Shown piece after piece: positions 1 through 9,300 of a DNA stretch of 36,661 nucleotides. The notes under the pieces were generated by a model, which saw only the letters and a list, made by a program, of their open reading frames with translations, did not search any database and was not told the origin of the DNA. The first letter of the stretch is position 1. Every line of letters starts with the position of its first letter. The stretch covers positions 1 to 36,661 of the forward strand of contig JAGRJR010000032.1 in NCBI GenBank assembly GCA_020442635.1. The letters run 5' to 3'. The stretch is from Lysobacterales bacterium (lineage in GTDB: Bacteria; Pseudomonadota; Gammaproteobacteria; Xanthomonadales; Marinicellaceae). A program made the position numbers and the translations under genes.

Positions 1-763
1 GGAAGATTGGTTTCCTGGCTCCGCAGGAGGTATCGCATACCTAAGTTCCTGGAATTGGAATACCGATACGCCAGCTTTTGTGTTTAATTCAAGTTTAACT
101 GGCCTCAGAGAGGCAGCCAGTCATTTTGTTGGGAATTCATTAAGCCTACGCTTTGACGGTGACAGCAGTTCGGCTTATTATACAGGACATGGCACAGGTG
201 AGACATCATGGTCAACCATAATGGGGATTGGTTATTATGTGCAACTATCACAGTGGAGTAAAGGTGAATATCCAGATGCCAATAATAGCGAGGATGATTT
301 GGCCATTTTAACGAGTGGTACTTGGGGTTTTGGTTATCGTGCTGATGATCATGGTAGCGATGGTCTGACAGCATCGAGAATGGTGGTTTCACCTTTTGAG
401 GGTAGTGGTATCATTGAGCAAAACACCGATGTTGATGTGTTTGAAATAGTCACCTCAGGTGGGCAAATTGATATCGCCGTTCAAGCACCGCATCAATTCA
501 CTAATCTGGATGTGGCCATTGATTTGGTGGATGCTTCTACGCAACAAATTGTGGCATTTGCTGATCCATTGGATAGCTTAAGTGCAACCATCAGTACGAA
601 TCAGCCAGCCGGAACCTATTGGCTTTATATCGATGGTGTGGGAAGACCACAAAGCCAGACGGACCCTGATGATCATGGTTACTCAGATTATGGTTCTTTG
701 GGTGAGTATGTGGTCACCGCCAGTTATGTAGCTGATATTATATTTTTGGATGGGTTGGAGTAG
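1..763 (+). CDS. Secreted metalloprotease-like protein, C-terminal part, degenerate zinc motif
   Basis: The reading frame is open from base 2, so the gene starts upstream of the window; a GTG at 80 is only an internal codon. The visible part resembles the end of secreted metzincin-type proteases followed by a beta-rich pre-peptidase C-terminal (PPC)-like domain (about 405-740). Relatives as I recall them carry a SHEVGHTLGLSHDG-like stretch; here bases 119-160 encode SHFVGNSLSLRFDG, so the catalytic Glu, the second and third zinc His and the Gly of HExxHxxGxxH are gone, while flanking text (QWSKGEY, DDLAIL, GFGYRADDHG) is kept. I infer a catalytically inactive paralogue. The protein ends in IIFLDGLE, a short C-terminal tail discussed as a finding. 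Its stop directly abuts the metH stop on the other strand. Confidence 0.7.
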   Translation, partial: EDWFPGSAGGIAYLSSWNWNTDTPAFVFNSSLTGLREAASHFVGNSLSLRFDGDSSSAYYTGHGTGETSWSTIMGIGYYVQLSQWSKGEYPDANNSEDDLAILTSGTWGFGYRADDHGSDGLTASRMVVSPFEGSGIIEQNTDVDVFEIVTSGGQIDIAVQAPHQFTNLDVAIDLVDASTQQIVAFADPLDSLSATISTNQPAGTYWLYIDGVGRPQSQTDPDDHGYSDYGSLGEYVVTASYVADIIFLDGLE

Positions 764-3700
764 TCAATCCTCCAAATTTGGCCTCAATATTTTCTCTGAC
801 TGTTCAACTGTAATACCTTTGCGTTTTGCATAATCTTCGACCTGTTCCTGAGTGATTTTACCCACTACAAAATATTGTGATTCTGGATGTGCATAGTAAA
901 AGCCGCTGACGGAGGCGGCGGGGTACATGGTTAGGCCAGAGGTCAGTTCGATACCGGTGTTATTGGTGACATCCAGTAATTCAAACAACAGTTCTTTTTG
1001 GGTGTGGTCTGGACAGGCTGGATAACCAGGAGCCGGGCGGATGCCTTGGTATTGTTCATTGATCAGGGCTTCATTATCCAGTTGTTCTGTGGGTTGATAC
1101 CCCCAGTAATTGGTTCTCACTTGTTGATGTAAATATTCAGCATAGGCCTCGGCCAGGCGATCAGCGAGTGCTTTGAGCATGATGCTGTTGTAGTCATCAT
1201 TGTTGGCTTCAAATTTCTTAACATGCTTTTCAATGCCCAGACCAGTCGTGACAGCGAATGCGCCTATGTAATCGGTCTTTGCTGAATCTTTAGGCGCAAT
1301 AAAGTCGCTCAGGCACAGGTTGGCTTTGGGTTTGTTCGCTTGTTGTCTGAGGTTCAATAAACGATGTAGTTGGTCATCATGATCAATCAATACATCATCA
1401 CCCTCGCTGTTAGCTGGAAAAATACCCAGTACAGCTTTACATTCAAGCCATTGTTCTGTAATGATTTTATCCAACATGGTTTGGGCATCTTGATAAAGTT
1501 CAGAGGCACTTTCGCCAACCACTTGATCGGTCAAAATATCAGGAAACCTGCCATGTAACTCCCAGGTTTGGAAGAAAGGTGTCCAATCTATGTAGTCACG
1601 CAGTGTTGCCAAAGGTGTGTCATCTATTACTTTAACACCAGTGAATCGCGGTTTAATTGGTTCAAAATTTGACCAATCCAATTGCATCGCATTATTTCTG
1701 GCTTGTTCCAAACTGATAAGGTTTTTATTACCCGAACGATTTTTTCTGCGATCACGGATATCGTGGTATTCGTTCTTAATTTTTTCTGAAAATTCCTGCT
1801 GATCTTTTTTTGATAACAATTGTTGTACCACGCCAACGGCCCGGGAAGCGTCTTTGACCCAAACTGTGCTATGTTGATAGCCTGGCTCTATTTTCAAAGC
1901 CGTGTGCGTACGAGAAGTGGTGGCACCACCAATCAGCAATGGCAATGACATACCTTTTTCCTGCATTAATTCAGCCACATAGCACATTTCATCCAGTGAA
2001 GGGGTAATCAGACCCGACAAGCCAATGATGTCGGCACGGTGGTCATTGGCTGCCTTAAGAATGGTTTCGGCTGGCACCATTACACCCAGATCAATAATCT
2101 CATAGTTGTTACAGCCCAACACCACACCCACAATGTTTTTACCAATGTCGTGCACATCACCTTTGACCGTGGCCATGATGATTTTGCCTTTGGCTTGTTG
2201 CTGTCCTTTTTTCGCTTCTATATGTGGTGTTAGCCAGGCCACGGCTTTTTTCATCACACGGGCTGATTTCACCACTTGTGGCAAAAACATTTTACCCATC
2301 CCAAATAAGTCACCCACCACGTTCATACCGTCCATCAGTGGTCCTTCAATCACCGCAAGAGGTTCATCAAGTTTATGCATGGCTGCTTCAGCATCTGCTT
2401 CAATGTAATCAATGATGCCATGTACCAGAGCATGTTTAATACGTTCCTCTATTGGGTATTCGCGCCAAGCCAACTTATCACCTTGATCTTGTTGCTGACC
2501 TTGCATGTTTTGCGCCAATACCATTAAATCTTCTGTGGCATTGGGGTCACGATTGAATAATAAGTCCTCAATTTTGTTGCGAATTTCCAGTGGGATGTCA
2601 TCATAAACTGTTAACTGACCAGCATTGACAATCCCCATATCCATACCGGCTTTGATGGCATGAAACAAAAACACTGAATGGATGGCTTCTCGCAAAGGGT
2701 TGTTGCCACGGAACGAAAACGAGATGTTTGAAACACCACCCGACACCATGGCATGGGGGAGGTTTTGTTTGATCCAGGCGGTGGCATCGATAAAATCTTT
2801 GCCATAATTATTGTGCTCTTCTATACCTGTGCCTATGGCGAAGATATTGGGGTCGAAAATAATGTCCTCGGGCGGAAAACCGATTTGTTTGGTCAGAATA
2901 TCGTAGGAGCGTTGGCAAATTTCAGTTTTGCGTTTAAAACTGTCTGCTTGACCGGTTTCATCAAAAGCCATCACAATGATGGCCGCACCGTATTTTTGTG
3001 CCAGTTTGGCGTGCCTGATGAATTCGTCTTCACCTTCTTTTAAACTGATGGAATTGACCACGCCTTTGCCTTGAATATGTTGTAAACCGGCTTCAAGAAC
3101 TTCCCATTTGGATGAGTCAAGCATGATGGGAACCCGGCCAATAGCTGGTTCTGAACCAATCAGATTCAAAAACTCAACCATCATCGCTTTAGAATCAATC
3201 AAGCCTTCATCCATGTTGATATCAATGATTTGTGCGCCGTTATCGACTTGTTCCTGAGCCACTTCCAGGGCGGTGTTCAAATCATGTTCTTTGATCAGGC
3301 GCTTGAATTTCAAAGAGCCGGTCACATTGGTGCGTTCGCCGACATTAATGAAATTCATCTCTGGTGTGATGGTCAATGGTTCTAAGCCCGATAAACGGCA
3401 ATGGGTAGGTAGTTGTCGTATTTTTCGTGGTGAGTATTGGGGGATAATTTCTGCCAATGCCTGGATGTGCTTTGGTGTAGTGCCACAACAGCCGCCCATG
3501 ATATTGACATGCCCATGTTCCACCATTTGTGTCATGATACTGGCCATGTGCTCTGGAGAATGGTCATATTCACCTAACTCATTAGGTAAACCAGCATTGG
3601 GGTGGATACTGACATAACATTCACAAATATCGGATAATTCTTTGACATAGGGAATCAAGTCATCGGCACCCAAAGCACAATTCAGGCCAATTGCCAAAGG

Positions 3701-4432
3701 CTTGACATGGCGAACTGAATGGTAAAAAGCGGCTAGAGTTTGACCGGACAGGGTTCTTCCACTGGCATCCACAATGGTACCGGAAATCATGATTGGAAGG
3801 TCGAGTTTTTGGGTCTCCAACACGGTTTGTAAAGCGAACAGAGCCGCTCTGGCATTTAAGGTGTCAAAGATGGTTTCAACCATCAGCACATCAGCACCAC
3901 CTGCTATCAATCCTTCTGTGGCTTCGGTGTATGCGTTGACCAATTCATCAAAAGTAACATTACGGTATTCTGGTCGATTGATGTCTGGCGAGATAGAAGC
4001 CGTGCGGTTGGTTGGCCCCAAAACACCAATCACCCAACGTGGTTTTTCTGTTGTGCTGTATTTTTGACAAGCTTGTTTGGCTAATCGTGCTGACTGTTTA
4101 TTGATGTCATAGGTCAGGTGTTCAGTGGCGTAATCGGCCTGGGCAATTGCTGTGGCATTAAAGGTATTGGTTTCAACGAAATCCGAGCCAGCGACCAGAT
4201 TGTCTTCATGAATCTGTTGAATGATTTGCGGTTGGGTTAATGACAAAATATCGTTATTGCCCTTTAAATCCTGTTCATGCTGTTGCAACAAATCACCGCG
4301 AAAATCGCTTTCAGAAAGTTTCAGGGTTTGGATTTTGGTGCCCATAGCCGAATCCAGTAACAATATTCTTCGCCGTAAGTGTTGTTCAATGATCTGTCGG
4401 GTTGATGGTTGAGGGTGGTTAATATTGTTCAT
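764..4432 (-). CDS. metH: Cobalamin-dependent methionine synthase MetH
   Basis: Transfers the methyl group of 5-methyltetrahydrofolate through methylcobalamin to homocysteine, giving methionine in the cytosol. At 1222 aa it has full family length and all modules. The homocysteine domain (about 1-330) has zinc ligands Cys252 and Cys315/Cys316 in GGCCGT. The pterin-binding domain is about 355-640. The B12 cap and Rossmann domains are about 655-880, with cobalt ligand His761 in GDVHDIGKN. The SAM-binding reactivation domain is about 920-1222, with [13 protein letters not shown]. The ATG overlaps the TGA of the upstream ArsR-methyltransferase gene by 4 bp, so the two are translationally coupled and probably co-regulated. 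No SAM or B12 riboswitch was recognised upstream. The 3' end abuts a convergent gene with no visible terminator. Confidence 0.98.
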   Translation of the reverse strand: MNNINHPQPSTRQIIEQHLRRRILLLDSAMGTKIQTLKLSESDFRGDLLQQHEQDLKGNNDILSLTQPQIIQQIHEDNLVAGSDFVETNTFNATAIAQADYATEHLTYDINKQSARLAKQACQKYSTTEKPRWVIGVLGPTNRTASISPDINRPEYRNVTFDELVNAYTEATEGLIAGGADVLMVETIFDTLNARAALFALQTVLETQKLDLPIMISGTIVDASGRTLSGQTLAAFYHSVRHVKPLAIGLNCALGADDLIPYVKELSDICECYVSIHPNAGLPNELGEYDHSPEHMASIMTQMVEHGHVNIMGGCCGTTPKHIQALAEIIPQYSPRKIRQLPTHCRLSGLEPLTITPEMNFINVGERTNVTGSLKFKRLIKEHDLNTALEVAQEQVDNGAQIIDINMDEGLIDSKAMMVEFLNLIGSEPAIGRVPIMLDSSKWEVLEAGLQHIQGKGVVNSISLKEGEDEFIRHAKLAQKYGAAIIVMAFDETGQADSFKRKTEICQRSYDILTKQIGFPPEDIIFDPNIFAIGTGIEEHNNYGKDFIDATAWIKQNLPHAMVSGGVSNISFSFRGNNPLREAIHSVFLFHAIKAGMDMGIVNAGQLTVYDDIPLEIRNKIEDLLFNRDPNATEDLMVLAQNMQGQQQDQGDKLAWREYPIEERIKHALVHGIIDYIEADAEAAMHKLDEPLAVIEGPLMDGMNVVGDLFGMGKMFLPQVVKSARVMKKAVAWLTPHIEAKKGQQQAKGKIIMATVKGDVHDIGKNIVGVVLGCNNYEIIDLGVMVPAETILKAANDHRADIIGLSGLITPSLDEMCYVAELMQEKGMSLPLLIGGATTSRTHTALKIEPGYQHSTVWVKDASRAVGVVQQLLSKKDQQEFSEKIKNEYHDIRDRRKNRSGNKNLISLEQARNNAMQLDWSNFEPIKPRFTGVKVIDDTPLATLRDYIDWTPFFQTWELHGRFPDILTDQVVGESASELYQDAQTMLDKIITEQWLECKAVLGIFPANSEGDDVLIDHDDQLHRLLNLRQQANKPKANLCLSDFIAPKDSAKTDYIGAFAVTTGLGIEKHVKKFEANNDDYNSIMLKALADRLAEAYAEYLHQQVRTNYWGYQPTEQLDNEALINEQYQGIRPAPGYPACPDHTQKELLFELLDVTNNTGIELTSGLTMYPAASVSGFYYAHPESQYFVVGKITQEQVEDYAKRKGITVEQSEKILRPNLED

Positions 4433-5349
4433 TTGATTGCCTCAACTATAATAATTTTAAAGTGGGGTTTGCGTTGTTCCTGTGAGCTGATGTTGGCCTC
4501 AATCTTTTGAAATCCTGCTTGTTGACACCATTGGGACAATCCTTCTGTGGTAAACCCCAGGTTTTTGTGGCCAAAATCATCCATCACAGTTTCATGTTCA
4601 TGCTCTTGCAGGGTTGAAATGATTAATTTGCCACCGGTTTTACAGCATTGATAGGCTTGTTCAATCACTTTTTGAGGCTGGGTGGAATAGGTCAATACAT
4701 GCAGCATCAACACACAATCAAAGCCATTGTTTTGTAAATCCAGTTGGTGAATGTCCTGCTGTAAAAAACTGACGTTGTTCAAATGTTTGAGTCGTGACTT
4801 GGCTGCTTCAATGGCTTTGGCATTGTTATCGACACAGGTATAATGTTCTGAATTTTTCGCCAATAATTCTGCCAAAACGCCATCACCAGAACCCAAATCC
4901 AAAACCCGACCCAATGATGCCAGTTTGGCCACTACCCGGGTAGTGGCTTCCCAGGTTCGCCCTGGGGAATAGTGCCGTTCCATATCGCCGGCCACGGCGT
5001 CAACCCATTGATTGGAGGCAGCTTGTTCGGTCATCACTAATTTGAGACGTTTGTTGTCTTGTGTAATGAGTGGATTGTCTTGATAGGTTTTAGTGACCAA
5101 AGTTAATAACTCATTGTAATCACGATTAAAGTAATCTGTGTTTAAACGATAAAATGAACTGACACCTTGTTTTCTTGCCAAAACAAGGTTATGTTTCTTC
5201 AAATGAGACAAATGGGTTGAAACCCTTGGCTGTGCTAATCGGGTGATGTCTGCCAACTCGGCTACAGTTAATTCTTGTTGCTGTAACAATAGAATTAACC
5301 GGATGCGTGATTCATCGGCCAAGGTTTTAAACAAGTCGTTTAAATTCAT
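4429..5349 (-). CDS. ArsR-family regulator fused to a SAM-dependent methyltransferase domain
   Basis: A 306-aa two-domain protein. Residues 1-80 form an ArsR winged helix ([20 protein letters not shown] is the recognition segment) and lack the CxC metal-binding motif of metal sensors. Residues about 110-290 form a class I methyltransferase fold with motif [10 protein letters not shown] at 149-157. Coupling to metH by a 4-bp overlap points to control of methionine/SAM-cycle genes. The same fusion is known beside methionine-cycle genes in Proteobacteria; SahR, an ArsR-type regulator that responds to S-adenosylhomocysteine, is the closest functional parallel I know, and identity with it is inference. 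The ATG lies inside the left arm of a 15-bp inverted repeat, which fits autorepression. Whether the methyltransferase domain is catalytic or only senses SAM/SAH cannot be told from sequence. Confidence 0.9.
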   Translation of the reverse strand: MNLNDLFKTLADESRIRLILLLQQQELTVAELADITRLAQPRVSTHLSHLKKHNLVLARKQGVSSFYRLNTDYFNRDYNELLTLVTKTYQDNPLITQDNKRLKLVMTEQAASNQWVDAVAGDMERHYSPGRTWEATTRVVAKLASLGRVLDLGSGDGVLAELLAKNSEHYTCVDNNAKAIEAAKSRLKHLNNVSFLQQDIHQLDLQNNGFDCVLMLHVLTYSTQPQKVIEQAYQCCKTGGKLIISTLQEHEHETVMDDFGHKNLGFTTEGLSQWCQQAGFQKIEANISSQEQRKPHFKIIIVEAIK

Positions 5350-5387
5350 TATATCTTTATATCTTGATTAAGAGATATAATGAATTT
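5342..5387. promoter_or_regulatory. Candidate operator: 15-bp perfect inverted repeat with tandem octamer
   Basis: AAATTCATTATATCT (5342-5356) and AGATATAATGAATTT (5373-5387) are perfect inverted repeats separated by 16 bp. Inside, the octamer TATATCTT occurs twice in tandem (5350-5357 and 5358-5365), followed by AAGAGATAT on the other arm. The element spans the start codon of the ArsR-methyltransferase gene and lies just upstream of the divergent GST gene. A dimeric winged-helix repressor such as the adjacent ArsR protein is the natural ligand (inference). Confidence 0.6.
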
Positions 5388-5426
5388 TATGTCAATGAAA
5401 ACAGATTACAAGTTTTATTATTACGT

Positions 5427-6044
5427 ATGCTTAAATTTTATACCTACAAAACCATTAACGGAGAAGCGGTTGAGCTTGCTTTGATTGAGATGGGAATAGA
5501 TCATCAAAAAGTTAATGTCGACTTGTTTGCTGGTGAGCAAAGATCAGCAGAGTTTCTTAAAATCAACCCTTCTGGTCGCATCCCATGTATCGAACATGAG
5601 GTCAATGGTGATACAACAACGGTGAGTCAGACTGGTGCTATTTTGATTTATTTGGCCGAATTTTCAGGAAAGTTTTTACCTAAAGATACTGCAAAAAAGG
5701 CCAAAGTATTGGAGTATTTATTTTTTCAACTGACCGATATTTCAATCAATGTTTTCAATAATTTTTACCTCAAAAGTTTGATTAAACCACCACATGCGGA
5801 GGCGGCAGAAGTTTTAAAGGACAGGGCTTTGTCATTTTATCAGGTATTTAATGAGCGGTTGCAGCATCACAAGTACATCGCAGGAAATGATATTTCGATT
5901 GCTGACTTTGCCACATTTCCAGTTGTTCACCGCTTGATAGATTCTGAGGATATACAAAAGTTAGAAAAACTGGTGCAATGGCATCAAACTTTGTGTCAAA
6001 GAGCGTCGATTGTAAGCATCTATCAGTTGACTACAAAAAGTTAA
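5427..6044 (+). CDS. Glutathione S-transferase family protein
   Basis: A 205-aa protein with the two-domain GST plan. The N-terminal thioredoxin-like half starts MLKFYTY and contains NPSGRIPCI (the cis-Pro region of the GSH site) and SQTGAILIYLAE (the glutamyl-binding Ser-rich turn). The C-terminal helical half ends with DISIADFATFPVV, the usual GST core motif. I chose ATG 5427, where the protein starts at the first beta strand; the longer frame opens only at a TTG in the regulatory palindrome, and no clear Shine-Dalgarno supports either. It is divergent from the ArsR-methyltransferase/metH operon and may share its control region. The substrate cannot be predicted; its position suggests thiol or sulfur metabolism only weakly. 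Confidence 0.88.
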   Translation: MLKFYTYKTINGEAVELALIEMGIDHQKVNVDLFAGEQRSAEFLKINPSGRIPCIEHEVNGDTTTVSQTGAILIYLAEFSGKFLPKDTAKKAKVLEYLFFQLTDISINVFNNFYLKSLIKPPHAEAAEVLKDRALSFYQVFNERLQHHKYIAGNDISIADFATFPVVHRLIDSEDIQKLEKLVQWHQTLCQRASIVSIYQLTTKS

Positions 6045-6198
6045 GCAGAATGGCTTAAGAAGTTTTCTGTTTTTATGCTTCATTACGCTGTATTTAACTG
6101 ACTTAAGACGTTAAAATTCGGGTTTGAAATTTTGCTGGTTTAATTCAGGGAAAGGTTCCTTGAAAAAGTGGCTTTGGAACGTGGCAACGCTGGCAAAA

Positions 6199-6227
6199 TA
6201 AATTCGGGGACAAAAGTATATGAATTT
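6199..6227. repeat. Possible remnant of a REP/RAYT-type intergenic repeat
   Basis: The stretch AATTCGGGGACAAAAGTATA with the TGAATTT that follows resembles, from memory, the short AATTCGGGGACAGTATAC-type sequences found beside REP-associated (IS200-like) transposase genes in many gammaproteobacteria. No transposase gene and no second copy was found in this window. The rest of 6045-6306 holds a small inverted repeat (GTTAAG at 6266-6271, CTTAAC at 6280-6285) and nothing else I recognise. Confidence 0.3.
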
Positions 6228-6306
6228 TTCATATTGCTGTTGCTCGCTTTTGAAATGAATTAAAAGTTAAGATTTTGAACTTAACAAAACATAACAAGAG
6301 ATACTG

Positions 6307-9300
6307 ATGCAATCACTATTAACAGCTGAACACAAAAAGTTCATCAAGAAGTTTTCAAACAAGGTCAACCAGAACCAATCACCTTACACTGACAGCATAA
6401 AACAATTGGGTAAACAATTATTTACCCACATGTCGATGGAAGAAATTGTTACTCATGATATTGATTATTGGGTCAACACAGTTGCTGATATGATCAAGAG
6501 TATGTCAGCCAGACGCCTGAAAAATCCTATAATCGAGGTTAGACAATCGGCAGACGATGACGCTGTGTCACAGATTTTACTGGTCAATGATAACGTACCA
6601 TTTCTGGTTGATTCTGCGACTATGGCCTGTGCAGAATTTGGTTTAACGATCAAGCTGATTTCACACCCGATCATTCAAATCAAAGGAGAAAACAAGCAGC
6701 GGGTTTTGATTGACAAACCTAAAAATGGTGAAACCGAAGCCAAGTCGTTGATTTATATAGAAATCAAACGTATTGACAGTGATCAAGTGGCCAAAGCGTT
6801 TGAAGATTATCTGAGTGATGTCTTTACACAAATCAGAAAAGCTGTGAACGATTGGCAACCCATGCTTCAGGTATTGACAACTGCCAAAGAAAATCTTGGT
6901 TTATTGGACAACGAAAAAGTCCGAAAAGAGCAACAAGATTTTGTCGATTGGTTGGTGGATGATAACTTTACTTTTTTGGGTTACCGTAAATACCAGCGCA
7001 AGAAAGATCAATTGGTCGCTGTTAAAGAGTCGGGTTTGGGTTTATTAAGCGCAGAATTGGATGCAGATGCCAATGATGCCAGTCAACTTCTTGTAGATCA
7101 GTATCAAATTAGAAAGCAATCAGATCTGGTGGTGATCACCAAGGTTAATGTCATATCGAAAATACATCGCAAAGGTAATCTGGACTACATTGGTTTATTG
7201 GAAACCAATGGCAAAGGCCAGGTTGTTGCAGAACATCGATTCATTGGATTGTTTACCTCGGTAGCCACCAGTACCCGTGCCTTGAGAATTCCATACATTA
7301 ACAGCAAAATACAGTTGTTAATTAAACAGTTTGGTTTTGATACCAATTCACATTCTGGCAAAATGCTGATGCACATCATTAACACCATGCCCAAGGATGA
7401 AGTGTTGCAATCTAATACCAAGGAATTGTTTGCTGCGGTTTATAAGGCACTGGTTATTCAGGAAAAAATCACCACCCAGGTCACTGCCAGAAGAGATAAA
7501 TTTAATCGCTTTTGTTCATTTATGGTGTATGTGCCGAGAGATTTGTTTAATACCAATACCCGTCACAAAATTCAGAAGCTGTTGGCCGAAGCTGTTGGCG
7601 GTGTAGAAGTTGAGTATTCAGTAGCTATTGATGAATCTCATTACGCTCGTTTGTATGTGGTGGTCAGAGACATAAAACGATTCGATGATGAATTGTTGGA
7701 AACCATCAAAGCGGACATCATTGAGGTTGTGACCACTTGGGAGGATCGCTTATCCCAAGCACTCAAAGAACGATTGGGTCAAGCAGAGGCTGCACGTTTG
7801 ATGGACAAATTCAAAGGATCCTTCCCCGTCGCATATACAGAGGACGTGAGCCCTTGGGTGGCTTCGTTCGATGTTGAAAATGCCGACAAAGTACAAACAG
7901 ATAAAGATTTAGCCATGAGTTTGTATGCTCCACGGGTAAATAAGCAGGGTGATTTCCGCTTCAAGGTTTTTAGATTTCATCACACCATACCACTGAGCGA
8001 AGTATTGCCAGATCTAGAAAACCTGGGGTTACATGTGGTCAGTGAAAGGCCTTATGAATTATCTTTGCGCAATGATGAAAATGTTTGGGTACAGGATTTT
8101 GATTTACAACTGGCCTCTGGAAAAGGTCTAGAACTGGAGTTGGTCAAGGAACGTTTTCACGATGCTTTTGCCAAAGTGGTGGAAGATGAGCTTGAATCTG
8201 ATCCTTTAAACAAATTGATCATTTTGGGTGGTTTAACCTGGAGGCAAGTGAATTTATTGCGAGGCTTGGTCAAGTATTTGCTGCAAACAGGTCTTCCTTA
8301 CAGTAAAAATTACATTGAAAAAGCCTTGGTGCAGCATCCACATATTTCTAGGTGGTTGATTGAGCTATTTACCATCAGGTTTTCACCTCGGTTGGATCAT
8401 GTTGAGCCTAAAAAAGTCAGGGCCTATCTCGATAAATTTGAAGAAAAATTTAAAATTCAATGTGACCATTTGGATGTTGAGTTGACTCAATATCAACAAA
8501 GTTGTGTCGATAAATACGTACGCAGCCGCAAATTTGTGCGTGAAACCATGGCAGATAAAGTGATTAAAGGCATCACTGCCTTGCTGGATTCTGTGAAATC
8601 TCAAGACGAGGATCAAATCATCAGGTATATGGTTGATACCATCAATGCCATGTTAAGAACCAATTTTTATCAAACTGAAGAAAATGGAGCTTTCAAACCT
8701 GCCATCAGCATGAAATTCAATTCTTCGTCATTGTCTTTTTTACCCAAGCCAGTGCCATTCAGAGAAATTTTTGTTTACTCACCACGGGTTGAGGCTATTC
8801 ACCTTCGCATGGGTAAAGTGGCTCGGGGTGGTTTGCGCTGGTCTGACCGTTATGAAGATTTCAGAACTGAAGTTTTGGGATTGATGAAAGCGCAAAATGT
8901 TAAAAATTCCATCATTGTACCAGTGGGTTCCAAAGGCGGTTTTGTGGTTAAAAAAATCCCCAATGGTTCTCGAGATGAGGTCATGGCAGAAGTAGTTGCA
9001 TGTTACAAGACATTTATTGGCAGTATGTTGGACATTACTGACAATATCAAGGGCAAGAAAATCATTCCTCCCAAAGATGTTATCAGGCATGATGAGAACG
9101 ATCCTTATTTGGTTGTGGCTGCTGATAAAGGTACTGCTACATTTTCTGACATCGCTAATGGAATTTCAGAGGAACGCGGGTTCTGGTTAGGAGATGCGTT
9201 TGCTTCTGGCGGTTCAGCCGGATATGACCACAAAGGCATGGGCATTACTGCCAAAGGTGCCTGGGAATCAGTAAAACGTCATTTCCATGAATTGGGTGTT

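Noticed and set aside
2106..2408. 100-codon open frame on the plus strand
   Set aside because: It lies wholly inside metH on the other strand and shows no family motif; an antisense shadow.
5364..5426. Extra N-terminal codons of the GST gene from a TTG start
   Set aside because: The added residues match nothing in the GST fold, there is no ribosome site, and the TTG lies inside the regulatory palindrome.
6266..6285. Inverted repeat before gdhB as an operator
   Set aside because: Only 6-bp arms in AT-rich DNA, too short to support a site.
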